Below are positions 23,838 through 33,176 of a stretch of 45,690 nucleotides of DNA, piece by piece. The stretch comes from Nitrospirota bacterium (GTDB taxonomy: Bacteria > Nitrospirota > UBA9217): positions 1-45,690 of the forward strand of contig JAGVOT010000051.1 of the NCBI GenBank assembly GCA_020052615.1, read 5' to 3'. The position numbers were made by a program, and so were the translations under genes. The first letter of the stretch is position 1; the number at the start of each line of letters is the position of its first letter. The notes beneath the pieces are model-generated. The model had not been told where the DNA came from and did not search any database. It worked only from the letters and a program-made list of their open reading frames with translations.

Positions 23838-25100
23838 CTAGGGCAGCCCCTTGCGCTCCGCACTGCTTGCGGCGGGCATCCCGCAGCCTTCACTATAGCA
23901 GATCACACGGTTCTTGCCTGCCGCCTTGGCGTGATAGAGGGCGATATCCGCCTCGTTGATCAGTTCCATAATGGACTTCTGCTTGTCGCCCGCCATGCTG
24001 GAAACGCCGAGGCTGACGGTTACCGTGTCCTGGGGATGGTTCACCTTGACCGTGAACGGATACTCTTCGACCGACTGACGAAGGCGTTCTGCGACGGCAC
24101 GGGCCTCTTCCATCGTCGTCTCGGTGAGCAGGATCGAAAATTCCTCTCCGCCATAGCGGAAGCAGATGTCGGTGCTGTCGGTTCTGCAAGCCGTCCGAAG
24201 CAGCGGCCCCATCTGGGCGATCAATCTGCTCCCCTCGAGGTGGCCGTACCGGTCGTTCACCCGCTTGAAGTCGTCGATGTCGATCATGACGAAGGCGAAT
24301 TCCCTGCCCGTACGTATCTTCCTTCGCACCTCCTCAGCCAGCTTTTCCATCAGGACGCGGTAGTTCAGAAGGCCCGTGAGCTCGTCAATGCGGGACAGCT
24401 CCAGCGTCTTTCGGAAAAGCTCGGCCTTTTCGAACCCTGCGGAAATGAGCGGGGAAAGCGTCCGGATCGTATCGAGGTCCTCCACCTGGAACGCCCGGGG
24501 TTCGCCGTGGCTGAAACTCATGACGCCGATGACCCGGCTTTCGTTCTTGAGGGCGATGCCCACGTAGCTCCCCGGCTTGCGCACTTCCTCGGGATACTGG
24601 AGGAACCCTTCGTAAAGGGCCGCGTCCTGCAGGAAGATAGGCTCTCCCGTTGCCGCGATGGTGCCGGGCGCTCCGATGTCGTAGAAGATGGTGTCAAGGG
24701 TGGCGTTCTTGAAGAGCGGGCCGCCATAGAAGAACGGTTCGAGGCCGGTCATGTCCTTTTTAACGGTGTAGACGGTGGCGTCTTCGAAGGGAACTTCCTT
24801 GTTGATGACAGCGACGATCTTTTTGATGAGATCGAAGGGTTCGGTCTCTGAGGCGATGATCCTCCCCACCTCGTAGAACAGGTGGTTCTCGGTCAGTTTC
24901 CGGTGAAAGAGCGCCCTGTAGTCGCGCTTTGCACGTCGTGTCTTAAGCGGTGCCGCCGGCTTCTTTATTCGAGTCGCCGCCTTCGCCTCCGGTTTCTTCG
25001 CTGATGCCGGCCTCTTTTTTCGCGTCGCGGTCTTCTCAGCCGGCTTCTTCGATTTCGCCGGTTTCCGCAACCTCGACGATCGCTGTTTTTTGTTCGGCAT
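23838..25100 (-). CDS. GAF-GGDEF diguanylate cyclase with lysine-rich N-terminal tail
   Basis: The 420-residue protein has three parts. Residues 1-58 are a Lys/Arg/Ala/Pro-rich tail (repeats like KKPAEKTATRKKRPASAKKP) resembling histone H1-type tails. Residues about 68-225 look like a GAF sensor (DATVYTVKK, IGAPGTIAATGEP). Residues about 238-405 are a GGDEF domain with MIDIDDFKRVND and the active-site motif GGEEF (317-321), so it should make cyclic di-GMP from two GTP. The usual inhibitory RxxD five residues before GGEEF is absent (DSTD in its place), so product inhibition may be weak. No membrane segments are seen. A candidate promoter with an extended -10 lies just upstream (25149-25175). 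Confidence 0.9.
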   Translation of the reverse strand: MPNKKQRSSRLRKPAKSKKPAEKTATRKKRPASAKKPEAKAATRIKKPAAPLKTRRAKRDYRALFHRKLTENHLFYEVGRIIASETEPFDLIKKIVAVINKEVPFEDATVYTVKKDMTGLEPFFYGGPLFKNATLDTIFYDIGAPGTIAATGEPIFLQDAALYEGFLQYPEEVRKPGSYVGIALKNESRVIGVMSFSHGEPRAFQVEDLDTIRTLSPLISAGFEKAELFRKTLELSRIDELTGLLNYRVLMEKLAEEVRRKIRTGREFAFVMIDIDDFKRVNDRYGHLEGSRLIAQMGPLLRTACRTDSTDICFRYGGEEFSILLTETTMEEARAVAERLRQSVEEYPFTVKVNHPQDTVTVSLGVSSMAGDKQKSIMELINEADIALYHAKAAGKNRVICYSEGCGMPAASSAERKGLP

Positions 25101-25148
25101 GATCAGCCTCAGATACCCATGAGATCACCGTATGTTAGAACGCATGTC

Positions 25149-25175
25149 ATTATATCACAGATTAATTGTTATCAA
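25149..25175 (-). promoter_or_regulatory. Candidate extended -10 promoter of the diguanylate cyclase gene
   Basis: On the minus strand TGATATAAT (25157-25149) is an extended -10. A TTGATA -35-like box (25175-25170) lies at a short 15-base spacing. It sits in the 84-base gap between the clpB stop and this gene. Confidence 0.45.
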
Positions 25176-25184
25176 CATGAAAGA

Positions 25185-27812
25185 TTATTTTTTTCTGGCC
25201 CCTGTGCCTTCCGCCGAAACCGCGGTTTCGCTGACCTCCGGACGAAATACCAGCTGTCTGCCCTCGACATCAACCAGTACGCGGGAGCCTTCCTTCACCT
25301 CACCCGAAAGGATCCTGGAGGCCAGCGGGTTCAGGATGTCTCGTTGGACCACACGCTTGAGAGGCCGGGCGCCGTACACCAGGTCGAATCCCTCTTCCGC
25401 AAGGAGCTCCCGGGCGGCGTCAGTCAGCTCGATCTCGATCTTCCTGTCGGCAAGGCGCTTCCGGACGAGGCCGACCTGCAAGCCCACGATCTTCTTCAGC
25501 ACGTTCGGATCAAGGGGATGGAAGATGATCATATCGTCCACACGGTTCAGGAACTCAGGCCGGAAATGATGTCGCATGGCATCGGTCACTCGCCTCCGCA
25601 TCTCCGTCTCGTCGTTCTGATATTCCTGAATATCCTGGCTCCCGATGTTCGATGTCATAATGACCACGGTGTTCTTGAAGTCCACGGTCCTGCCATGGCC
25701 GTCGGTGAGCCTGCCGTCGTCCAGGAGTTGCAGCATCACGTTGAAGACCTCGGGGTGGGCCTTTTCGATCTCGTCAAAGAGGATGACCGCATAGGGTTTC
25801 CTTCGGACCGCCTCGGTCAACTGTCCGCCCTCGTCATATCCCACGTATCCCGGAGGCGCTCCGATGAGTCGTGATACCGTGTGGCGTTCCTGGTATTCGG
25901 ACATGTCGATGCGGATCATCGCCTGTTCATCGTCAAAGAGAAATTCTGCGAGCGCGCGGGCGAGCTCGGTCTTCCCCACCCCTGTCGGTCCCATAAAGAT
26001 AAAGCTGCCGATGGGCCGGTCGGGCTCCTGGATCCCGGCGCGGGCCCGGCGCACGGCGTCGGAGACCGCGGCTACGGCCTCGTCCTGGCCGACTACGCGC
26101 ATTCGAAGCCGGTCCTCCATATGCAGGAGCTTCTGCTTCTCGCCTTCCAGCATCCTGCTCACCGGGATGCCGGTCCACTTCGAGACGATCTCGGCCACGT
26201 CCTCGTCATCGACCTCTTCCTTGAGGATCTTTGCCTGCGACTGGACCGCAGCCAGAGCGGCCGATTCCGCTTCGAGCTGCTTGTGAAGCTCCGGGAGCCT
26301 TCCGTAGCGAAGCTCTGCGGCGCGCCCCAGGTTCCCTTCGCGCTCGGCCTTACCGGCGTCGGTCCCGGCGTGGTCGATCTGCTCCTTGATGCCGCGGATC
26401 TTCTGGATTCCGCCCTTTTCCGCCTGCCACTGGGCCCGGAGCCCGCCCCGCTTTTCCGAGAGATCAGCGATCTCCTTTTCGATCTTCGCCAGCCGCTCCA
26501 CTGATGCCGGGTCCTGTTCTTTTTTCACCGCTTCACGCTCGATCTCAAGCTGCCGCATCCGCCGTTCCACCTCGTCGAGCTCCGTGGGCATGCTGTCGAT
26601 CTCCATTCGCAGGTGCGAGGCCGCCTCGTCGATAAGATCGATGGCCTTGTCGGGCAGGAACCGGTCGGCGATATACCGATGCGAAAGAACGGCAGCATTG
26701 ACGAGCGCCGAATCCTTGATCTTGACGCCGTGGTGCACTTCGTACCGTTCCTTGAGGCCGCGCAGGATGGAGATCGTGTCCTCCACCGATGGCTCGCGGA
26801 CCAGCACCGGCTGGAACCGCCGCTCCAGCGCCGGGTCCTTTTCAATGTACTTCCGGTACTCGTTGAGGGTCGTCGCACCGACACAGCGGAGCTCGCCGCG
26901 GGCAAGGGCTGGTTTGAGCATATTCGAGGCGTCCATGGAACCTTCCGCCGCGCCGGCCCCGACAACCGTGTGGAGCTCGTCGATGAACAGGATTACCTCG
27001 CCCTGGGCCTCGGTGACCTCCTTCAGGACGGCCTTGAGCCTGTCCTCGAACTCGCCGCGGTACTTCGCGCCGGCGATCAGCGCCCCCATATCGAGCGCCA
27101 CGACCCGCCTGTTCTTGAGCCCCTCGGGAACGTCGCCGCTCACCACGCGCTGGGCAAGGCCCTCGGCGATGGCTGTCTTTCCCACGCCGGGCTCGCCGAT
27201 CAGCACGGGGTTGTTCTTGGTCCTTCGCGAGAGCACCTGCACGACGCGCCGGATTTCTTCGTCCCTGCCGATCACCGGATCGAGCTTGCCCCGTCGGGCG
27301 GCATCGGTCAGGTCCCGTCCGTATCGGGCAAGTGCCTGGTATTTGTCCTCAGGATTCTGGTCCGTGACCCGCTGGCTCCCCCGGATATCGACGAGCACGG
27401 TGAAGATACGGTCCTTGGTGATGCCATGGCGGGCGAGAATGTCCCGGGCCGCACCCTCGCTGTCCGCCGCCGCGATCAGCAGATGTTCGGTGCTGATATA
27501 CTCATCCTTTAACCGCCCTGCCTCTTCGTCGGCCTTGTCGAACAGCCTGTTGAGGCGCTGGGAAAGATAGGTCTGAACAAGCCCTTCCACTGCCGGAAGC
27601 CTGCCGAGCGCCTCGTCGACCTCGGACCGCAAACGTCCCGGGTCCGCACCAAGCTTTTTCAGGACCGGCACGACCACGCCGTCCTGCTGATCGAGAAGGG
27701 CCGACACCAGGTGCTCGGGCTCTATCTGCTGCTGTTTTCGCTTCGCTGCGATCTCCTGAGCGGCCTGGACGGCCTCCTGAGATTTCAGCGTGAATTTATC
27801 GAACCGTGCCAT
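25185..27812 (-). CDS. clpB: ATP-dependent disaggregase ClpB
   Basis: An 875-residue Hsp100 protein. The N-domain (about 1-145; [16 protein letters not shown]) precedes NBD1 with Walker [10 protein letters not shown] (about 204-212), a coiled-coil middle domain (about 400-520) that marks ClpB rather than ClpA or ClpC, and NBD2 with GPTGVGKTE (about 604-612). With DnaK/DnaJ it pulls polypeptides out of aggregates. The start at 27812 follows GGAGG; an in-frame ATG at 27860 gives an unlikely lead. It follows hspR and dnaJ on the same strand, the order seen in HspR-controlled heat-shock operons. No ClpP-binding loop is seen, as expected. Confidence 0.97.
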   Translation of the reverse strand: MARFDKFTLKSQEAVQAAQEIAAKRKQQQIEPEHLVSALLDQQDGVVVPVLKKLGADPGRLRSEVDEALGRLPAVEGLVQTYLSQRLNRLFDKADEEAGRLKDEYISTEHLLIAAADSEGAARDILARHGITKDRIFTVLVDIRGSQRVTDQNPEDKYQALARYGRDLTDAARRGKLDPVIGRDEEIRRVVQVLSRRTKNNPVLIGEPGVGKTAIAEGLAQRVVSGDVPEGLKNRRVVALDMGALIAGAKYRGEFEDRLKAVLKEVTEAQGEVILFIDELHTVVGAGAAEGSMDASNMLKPALARGELRCVGATTLNEYRKYIEKDPALERRFQPVLVREPSVEDTISILRGLKERYEVHHGVKIKDSALVNAAVLSHRYIADRFLPDKAIDLIDEAASHLRMEIDSMPTELDEVERRMRQLEIEREAVKKEQDPASVERLAKIEKEIADLSEKRGGLRAQWQAEKGGIQKIRGIKEQIDHAGTDAGKAEREGNLGRAAELRYGRLPELHKQLEAESAALAAVQSQAKILKEEVDDEDVAEIVSKWTGIPVSRMLEGEKQKLLHMEDRLRMRVVGQDEAVAAVSDAVRRARAGIQEPDRPIGSFIFMGPTGVGKTELARALAEFLFDDEQAMIRIDMSEYQERHTVSRLIGAPPGYVGYDEGGQLTEAVRRKPYAVILFDEIEKAHPEVFNVMLQLLDDGRLTDGHGRTVDFKNTVVIMTSNIGSQDIQEYQNDETEMRRRVTDAMRHHFRPEFLNRVDDMIIFHPLDPNVLKKIVGLQVGLVRKRLADRKIEIELTDAARELLAEEGFDLVYGARPLKRVVQRDILNPLASRILSGEVKEGSRVLVDVEGRQLVFRPEVSETAVSAEGTGARKK

Positions 27813-27924
27813 AAGAACCTCCGCCTCCTCGGGAAGTAGAACAGTTGTGGCAAAGAACATTCGCTGGAAATCTTGCCTGTTCTTGCTTACCTTCCTACAC
27901 TCTCACCTTCCTACCTTCTGTATT

Positions 27925-28302
27925 TCATTCGCCCCGCTTCACCGTGATCCGCCTTACCGGCACCAGGGCGTTCCGTGCCTCTTCTCGCCGCGCTATTTCC
28001 CTGGCAAGCTCCTCACGAAGGCTCAAGATCGTCTCCTCCATGTCTCGCTGCATCTGCTCCATCTTCCCCCGCATCGACAGGATGACGTCCACGCCGGCCA
28101 GGTTCACGCCGAGCTCCCGCGTGAGACGAAGGATCATCTCGAGCTTCTCCACATCCTCCTCCGAATAGAGACGGGTATTACCACCGCTCCGCTTCGGCTT
28201 AATGAATCCTTCCCGCTCGTAGAGGCGAAGCGTCTGGGGATGGATCCCCAGCATCTCAGAAACCACGCTGATCATGTACAGTTTCTGTCCCCGTGCGACC
28301 AT
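27925..28302 (-). CDS. hspR: Heat-shock repressor HspR (MerR family)
   Basis: The 125-residue protein has an N-terminal MerR winged-helix domain (about 8-75) with YMISVVSEMLGIHPQTLRLYEREG and NTRLYSEEDVEKLE, then a coiled-coil helix (about 80-115). HspR-type repressors bind HAIR inverted repeats and control dnaK, dnaJ and clpB, often with DnaK as co-repressor. Its place between dnaJ and clpB supports this identity. I did not find a clear full HAIR site upstream of dnaJ. Other MerR regulators remain possible but the context is strong. Confidence 0.9.
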   Translation of the reverse strand: MVARGQKLYMISVVSEMLGIHPQTLRLYEREGFIKPKRSGGNTRLYSEEDVEKLEMILRLTRELGVNLAGVDVILSMRGKMEQMQRDMEETILSLREELAREIARREEARNALVPVRRITVKRGE

Positions 28303-28362
28303 GCGTCATCCTCACAGTACCGATGGTTCTTGTCCGCTCGTCTCCGTCCCAACGTTCCGTTT

Positions 28363-29505
28363 TCAGCGTTTTCTGAATCCCCGAAAAATGGTGTCCTGCC
28401 TCGGATTTTCAGGATGCATCCTGTCCAGTTCGCGCAGGAGCTCAATGCCCTTCTCGGAGATATTGGTCGGCGTGACGACATGGATGGTGACATAATGGTC
28501 TCCCACCCCGGCACCGCCGAGATGGGGCACTCCCTTGCCCTTCAGCTTCAGCTGCTGCCCGCTCTGGACCCCGGGAGGCATGGTGAGCATGACCATTCCG
28601 TCCACCGTCGGGATCTCGATCTTCTCGCCCAGCGCCGCCTCTTTCACTGTCACCTTCACCTGGGAGTGAAGGTTGTCTCCCTTGCGCTCGAAGTAACTAT
28701 GGGGCCTCACCCGGGTGATGATATAGACATCGCCGGGAGGTCCGCCGTTCACGCCGGGCGCCCCCATGCCTGCCATCCGCACCTTGGAGCCGTTGTCCAC
28801 ACCAGCGGGGATCTTGACGTTGATCTTCTCCGACTTTGACGTAAGCCCGCTTCCGCCGCATGCCCTGCAGGGATTGGGATTGACCGTGCCTTCGCCCCTG
28901 CACGTAGGGCATGTCTGGGAGAAATGCATGAAACCCCTCCCCTGGGAAATGCTGCCGGTCCCCTGGCATGTCGCGCAGGTCCTGGGCTTGGTACCCGGCT
29001 GCGCCCCGCTCCCGCCGCAAACAGCGCAGTTCACTTCGCGCTGGAGGTCCACCTGCATGGCCCTGCCGAATATGGCGTCCTCGAGGTCCACCTCTACGGT
29101 GTAGGTGATGTCCTCGCCCTTCTGGGGGCCCATAGGCCCGGCAGCGCGTCCGCCGAAGAGATTCCCGAAGATATCTTCGAATCCCCGTGCCTGGAATCCA
29201 CCGGTTCCCTGGCCGCCGAAGCCCTCGAACCCGTATCCTCCACCCGTTCCCGGCCCCTGTCCGAACCCCTGCTCGAAGGCTGCGTGGCCGAACTGATCGT
29301 ACTGCTTGCGCTTCTTGGGGTCTGAAAGGACCTCGTAGGCCTCGTTCATTTCCTTGAATTTCTGCTCCGACACCTTGTCATTGGGATTCACATCGGGGTG
29401 GTATTTCCGCGCAAGTTTTCTGAACGCTTTTTTGAGCTCCGCGCTGGTTGCGTTCCTGTTCAGCCCGAGGACTTCGTAATAATCTTTTTTCGTATCCGTA
29501 GCCAT
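28363..29505 (-). CDS. dnaJ: Chaperone DnaJ (Hsp40)
   Basis: The 380-residue full-length DnaJ has a J-domain (1-70) with His36-Pro37-Asp38, a Gly/Phe-rich region (about 75-130), four CxxCxGxG-type zinc-finger repeats (about 158-220; [32 protein letters not shown]) and the C-terminal substrate-binding domains. It stimulates DnaK ATPase and delivers clients. It is first in the dnaJ-hspR-clpB unit, behind the promoter at 29535-29563. No dnaK or grpE occurs in the window. Confidence 0.96.
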   Translation of the reverse strand: MATDTKKDYYEVLGLNRNATSAELKKAFRKLARKYHPDVNPNDKVSEQKFKEMNEAYEVLSDPKKRKQYDQFGHAAFEQGFGQGPGTGGGYGFEGFGGQGTGGFQARGFEDIFGNLFGGRAAGPMGPQKGEDITYTVEVDLEDAIFGRAMQVDLQREVNCAVCGGSGAQPGTKPRTCATCQGTGSISQGRGFMHFSQTCPTCRGEGTVNPNPCRACGGSGLTSKSEKINVKIPAGVDNGSKVRMAGMGAPGVNGGPPGDVYIITRVRPHSYFERKGDNLHSQVKVTVKEAALGEKIEIPTVDGMVMLTMPPGVQSGQQLKLKGKGVPHLGGAGVGDHYVTIHVVTPTNISEKGIELLRELDRMHPENPRQDTIFRGFRKR

Positions 29506-29534
29506 AGTAAACCCCTAGCAGTTATAACAATTAT

Positions 29535-29563
29535 ATAATAAAATATGAGCGTATTATTGTCAA
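29535..29563 (-). promoter_or_regulatory. Promoter of the dnaJ-hspR-clpB unit
   Basis: On the minus strand a perfect TTGACA (29563-29558) lies 17 bases from TATTAT (29540-29535) in a very AT-rich 87-base gap. The start would be near 29528, about 23 nt before the dnaJ ATG. The start of a HAIR-like half-site (CTTGA) overlaps the -35. Confidence 0.65.
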
Positions 29564-29592
29564 GCTAGAGATAAAAAAATATAATCCATTGA

Positions 29593-30279
29593 TTAAATAA
29601 GTTTATTTATACATATTGTTGCTTCTTCACCAACCAATACCGAAGTAAAACAGTCCCCCCGATAGATCCAGGCCTCTCCCTTGTCCATGGCTAGGTTTTG
29701 AACGGCAGTAATGATCCTGTCCTCATATTCACGGCTCCAGACAGCAGACCGCTTGCCATAGGACCAGAGCAGACCGACAAGCTCCAGGCCGCGGACCTTC
29801 ACGAGGGGGTCCCTGTCGACAAGCGATGCAATGACAATCTTCTGGTACGATACCGCCAGTTCGGGCGCAGATCGAGCTATCCTGCCGAGGGCATAGAGCA
29901 CCCCTCCCCGGAACACGTCCTCTTCGATCTCATAGACCGAAGCGATGAGCGGGATGAAGTCCTTAAAGCGCTTCGGGTCCGCGCTCGCGATCTCGCCGAT
30001 GATTTCCGGTGCCGACCACCCGATACCTCCCGATTCGTCGGACAGGGACCAGATGAGTTTCCGGCAGGTCTCCCGCAGATAATCCAGGTCCGTTGCTATC
30101 AACTCGCACGACGCCTGCCCGATGGCCTGGATGGCCCTCCAGCCAACGAGCGTGTCCTTGTCATAAGCCAGGCGAACGAGGCAGGAGAGGACCTTGCGAT
30201 CTTCGCGGGCAAGAGCTGCTATCCTTCGCAAATCATTTGCTTCAATGGATCGTAGAATAATGTTTTTCGTATCGATCAT
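29593..30279 (-). CDS. HEAT-repeat protein of unknown function (228 aa)
   Basis: The 228-residue all-helical protein has repeating units of the HEAT type: LVGWRAIQAIGQASCEL, GIGWSAPEIIGEIASADP, VFRGGVLYALGRIARSAPEL and LVKVRGLELVGLLWSYG. It resembles the small HEAT proteins of Desulfovibrio-like bacteria (DVU0298-type), from memory only. No signal or membrane segment is present; HEAT repeats usually bind proteins. It lies directly upstream of dnaJ on the same strand, but dnaJ has its own promoter. No clear ribosome site precedes the ATG at 30279, and the terminator of the large lipoprotein gene is just upstream, so it needs its own promoter or read-through. Confidence 0.75.
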   Translation of the reverse strand: MIDTKNIILRSIEANDLRRIAALAREDRKVLSCLVRLAYDKDTLVGWRAIQAIGQASCELIATDLDYLRETCRKLIWSLSDESGGIGWSAPEIIGEIASADPKRFKDFIPLIASVYEIEEDVFRGGVLYALGRIARSAPELAVSYQKIVIASLVDRDPLVKVRGLELVGLLWSYGKRSAVWSREYEDRIITAVQNLAMDKGEAWIYRGDCFTSVLVGEEATICINKLI

Positions 30280-30289
30280 AGCAAATCAT

Positions 30290-30329
30290 AAAAAAACGGA
30301 ATGCGATCCCATCGCGGATCGCATTCCGT
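30290..30329 (-). terminator. Intrinsic terminator of the Ig-domain lipoprotein gene
   Basis: A perfect 13-bp stem, ACGGAATGCGATC (30296-30308) and GATCGCATTCCGT (30317-30329), is followed on the minus strand by a run of T (30295-30290). It starts about 30 bases after the stop of the 30359-32917 gene. Confidence 0.9.
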
Positions 30330-30358
30330 TCCCAAGTCTTTACGCAAAGCAGAAGGCG

Positions 30359-32917
30359 TTAATATGCCGTGCCGGAAAGCGTTTTTTGAATGTTCATCAG
30401 CGACGTCCCCATAATATTCCAATCGAGATCCACCTTGACGCCGCCGCTCTGAGGCCCACCATCGAATTCCGAATCACCCGGCGGGAGCCAGCTATCACAG
30501 ACAGTGACGGCCTGTACATAGGGACCATACGAAAACTCATCAGCAAGCGTGGCGGTTATCACTCCCGAAGAAAGGTCGCCGGCAGTCGTCGTAACCGTTA
30601 ATTTAGATCCGCCAGTAACATTGTTCATATTAATATCACCTATTGATATTTCGAAGTCCTGGCAAGGAGGCGCCCCGGCGACAGCATCCCATACGCCATT
30701 TTTAGGATTGATATCGCTAAAGAGCTCTCCCAGATCATAAGCTCCATTGCCATTATTATCATAATAGGGCTCGTATGTCGACGCACAGACATCATAGCGT
30801 GGTATGCTGAACTGTATTATCGGCGTTCCGGTAAATACCAGGTCCGTGCCTGTCCATATGTTTATATCCGTGTCCCAAGCGCCGTTGGGGCCGTCATAGG
30901 AGCCGTTCTGATTGGTGTCGACATAGAACTCCGCCTCATCATGGACACCGTTGAGATTGCTGTCCGTATAGAGCTCACCGCGATCATATTTTCCGTTCCC
31001 GTTGGAGTCGGTAAAGAGCTCTGTAACATCGTCGCGAACGCCGTTCCCGTTCATATCGAGAAACGGCTCGCCGAGATCGTCAAAATCCTCCCCTGTATCG
31101 TACAGTCCATTCGCATTCGAATCCATGAACTTTTCTTCGCCGCGCGTAACAGCAATGACCCTTACCCACCCGTCCCGGGGATTGTAGGTTACCGGTAATG
31201 AAGCTCCCGGCGGTGTCGCGGTATAGCTTATCGGAAGTTCCCATGCCAGCGGAGCCACGTCCTGAGGTTCCGGCCCCTGTGTCCGAACGATCGCAGTGGT
31301 TGTTCCAACGGCATCGGTAATATTACTGGTATCGACTGCACCGGCTTCGATATAGAAGGACACAGTAGTTGCGGGCATGACGTTATAATTACCGAAGCGG
31401 TCAGCGACATAGACCGTCAATGTCGCTTCTCTGCCATACCATGCCAGGCCGGGAAGATTGAATCGCGATGTGGCCATGCTCAAATGTCTTGCCGAGGGAA
31501 AGCCGCCGCCGATCGATACCGCCGCCGTTGCGGTGGTCACGTTAGTTGGGATGCCTCCAACGCCCAGCACGGTAGCGATTATTCGGACCGGCCCGGAAAC
31601 GTTTCCGCTGTTGACGATGACGGATACTTGCCCAAGCGTGGTGCTCGCATCATGCATTGTAGGAGTTGCGTCCGGATCGCCTATGTATTCCCCGCCGTTC
31701 GGGCCGGTCATGGTAAAACGCACTTGTGTCCCGTCGGGAGCCTCACCGCCTGTAGTCGTTTTAACGGCGAAAATGACCGTTGACGTAACATTCGTACCAG
31801 CGCTCTTCACACCGATGATATTCGGCGTTGCGGAAAGAAACTCTATGCTTCCGATGGTCGGCTGCTGAACGGTAACGATCACGGTAGCTGGAGTCGCCGC
31901 GCCCGTTGCGCAGGAGATTGAAATCGTCACCTGCCCCGGTGTATTTCCGGCAAGATAGGTTGCTGAGGCGTACCCTCCGACCGTCGTTGCCGACTCAGTG
32001 AGCGTGCCGCCTAAAGTGTCGACCGCCAAAAAGGTCACCACCGTGCCATCCGATACCATCTGTCCCGCGCTGTTAAGTACCTGGGCGGTGATGTTTGTGC
32101 TTGACTTTACACTGATCGACGAGTTTGCGACAGTCGCGGAGATGGAAGCGGGAAGACTGTTGATCCTCACCGAAGCAGTGCTCGTCGCGGTTGGAAAGCC
32201 CGTGGCTGTCGCGCGTATCGTAACCGTGCCCGGTGTGGTCCCCGCCGTAAAGGTGATGGTCGCCTGACCACTGACATTCGTTGTCGCCGTGGCCGCTGAC
32301 AATACACCCAGTGTTCCGCCTACGGTGAAGGTGAAATCGACGCCTTTGTTGCTCAGCAGGTTACCTACGTTGTCTCGCACAACGACCGAGATGGATGACT
32401 GGCCTCCAACGTCAATATCCGTTGGAAGAGAGCTCATTGACAGGGAACTCGGATCCGCTATTGCCGTAGCGGTCACTGCGATACTTGCAACCGTTGAGGT
32501 CAAGGCGGGTGTAACCGATGCCACGGTCGCCTGGACTCCGACAGGCCCCGGAGTGGTCGTTGAAGTAAACAGTACGACCGCCTGTCCTGCCGCATCGGTC
32601 GTTGCTATACCTGTCGAGGGAGTTAGCGTTCCCGCGCCTGTTACAAGGGAGAACGTAACGCTGACCCCGCTCATGGCAATGCCGCTCTGATCGCGAACTG
32701 TCGCGCGTAAATTCGTGCTTGCGCCGGCAATGATCGAGCTTGAATCGGGGACCACTGAAATCGTGGTAGGAACGCTTGTACCGGTTCCGCCTCCCGGCGT
32801 TCCGCTCCCGGGGACACCACCTCCCGCTGCTGTACCATTAAAATTCGTTCCTTCACAACCGAACAGGAAGGTCGCCAAGCACAGGACTATCAGGATTATG
32901 CGCGTAGTATGTCTCAT
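30359..32917 (-). CDS. Large Ig-like-domain lipoprotein with calcium-binding-type loops (852 aa)
   Basis: Signal peptide with lipobox LFGC (Cys21), followed by a Gly/Pro-rich linker. Residues about 50-560 are tandem bacterial Ig-like (Big_1/invasin-type) domains, recognisable by repeated phrases such as VVRDNVGNLLSNKGVDFTF and TTNVSGQATITFTAGTTPGT. Residues about 596-740 hold six loops of consensus DxNxNGxxDxGE (DSNANGLYDTGE, DSNGNGKYDRGE, DNNGNGAYDLGE and others), like EF-hand/dockerin or thrombospondin-type calcium loops. It is probably an outer-membrane or surface adhesin or stalk. It lies downstream of the pilMNOPQ operon and a second lipoprotein on the same strand, with its own promoter (33059-33086) and terminator. 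A pilus-related role is inference. Confidence 0.87.
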   Translation of the reverse strand: MRHTTRIILIVLCLATFLFGCEGTNFNGTAAGGGVPGSGTPGGGTGTSVPTTISVVPDSSSIIAGASTNLRATVRDQSGIAMSGVSVTFSLVTGAGTLTPSTGIATTDAAGQAVVLFTSTTTPGPVGVQATVASVTPALTSTVASIAVTATAIADPSSLSMSSLPTDIDVGGQSSISVVVRDNVGNLLSNKGVDFTFTVGGTLGVLSAATATTNVSGQATITFTAGTTPGTVTIRATATGFPTATSTASVRINSLPASISATVANSSISVKSSTNITAQVLNSAGQMVSDGTVVTFLAVDTLGGTLTESATTVGGYASATYLAGNTPGQVTISISCATGAATPATVIVTVQQPTIGSIEFLSATPNIIGVKSAGTNVTSTVIFAVKTTTGGEAPDGTQVRFTMTGPNGGEYIGDPDATPTMHDASTTLGQVSVIVNSGNVSGPVRIIATVLGVGGIPTNVTTATAAVSIGGGFPSARHLSMATSRFNLPGLAWYGREATLTVYVADRFGNYNVMPATTVSFYIEAGAVDTSNITDAVGTTTAIVRTQGPEPQDVAPLAWELPISYTATPPGASLPVTYNPRDGWVRVIAVTRGEEKFMDSNANGLYDTGEDFDDLGEPFLDMNGNGVRDDVTELFTDSNGNGKYDRGELYTDSNLNGVHDEAEFYVDTNQNGSYDGPNGAWDTDINIWTGTDLVFTGTPIIQFSIPRYDVCASTYEPYYDNNGNGAYDLGELFSDINPKNGVWDAVAGAPPCQDFEISIGDINMNNVTGGSKLTVTTTAGDLSSGVITATLADEFSYGPYVQAVTVCDSWLPPGDSEFDGGPQSGGVKVDLDWNIMGTSLMNIQKTLSGTAY

Positions 32918-33058
32918 CCTTTACCCCCTAGTCTGCCGCAACAATCACTCAAGGAAATCCAATGCGTTCTTAATTGAAGCCCTTACGAGATAAGCATTCG
33001 CGTTCACAATGAAAGCGGCTTAGAATATCATCGCATCAGCAGATCAAACCATTTCCAT

Positions 33059-33086
33059 ATTATAACTATTTTTATAGAATTGTCCA
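33059..33086 (-). promoter_or_regulatory. Promoter of the Ig-domain lipoprotein gene
   Basis: On the minus strand TGGACA (33086-33081) lies 16 bases from a perfect TATAAT (33064-33059). The leader would be about 135 nt. Together with the terminator at 33112-33151 this separates the large lipoprotein gene from the upstream pil unit. Confidence 0.6.
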
Positions 33087-33111
33087 CTTAAACCTGACTG
33101 AAGATAACAGC

Positions 33112-33151
33112 CCCAAAAAACAAATTCAGAGGGAACCTCGTCCCCCCTGAA
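33112..33151 (-). terminator. Intrinsic terminator after the small lipoprotein gene
   Basis: The stem TTCAGAGGG (33125-33133) pairs with CCCCCTGAA (33143-33151) with one G-T type mismatch. On the minus strand it is followed by TTTGTTTTTT (33124-33112). It starts about 25 bases after the stop at 33177 and would end the pil transcript. Confidence 0.7.
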
Positions 33152-33176
33152 CAGTGGAGCTCATTGTGCTTGTATC

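Noticed and set aside
29535-29570. Full HAIR operator for HspR upstream of dnaJ
   Set aside because: Only a CTTGA half-site is seen; the inverted partner ACTCAAG is not present at the required spacing.
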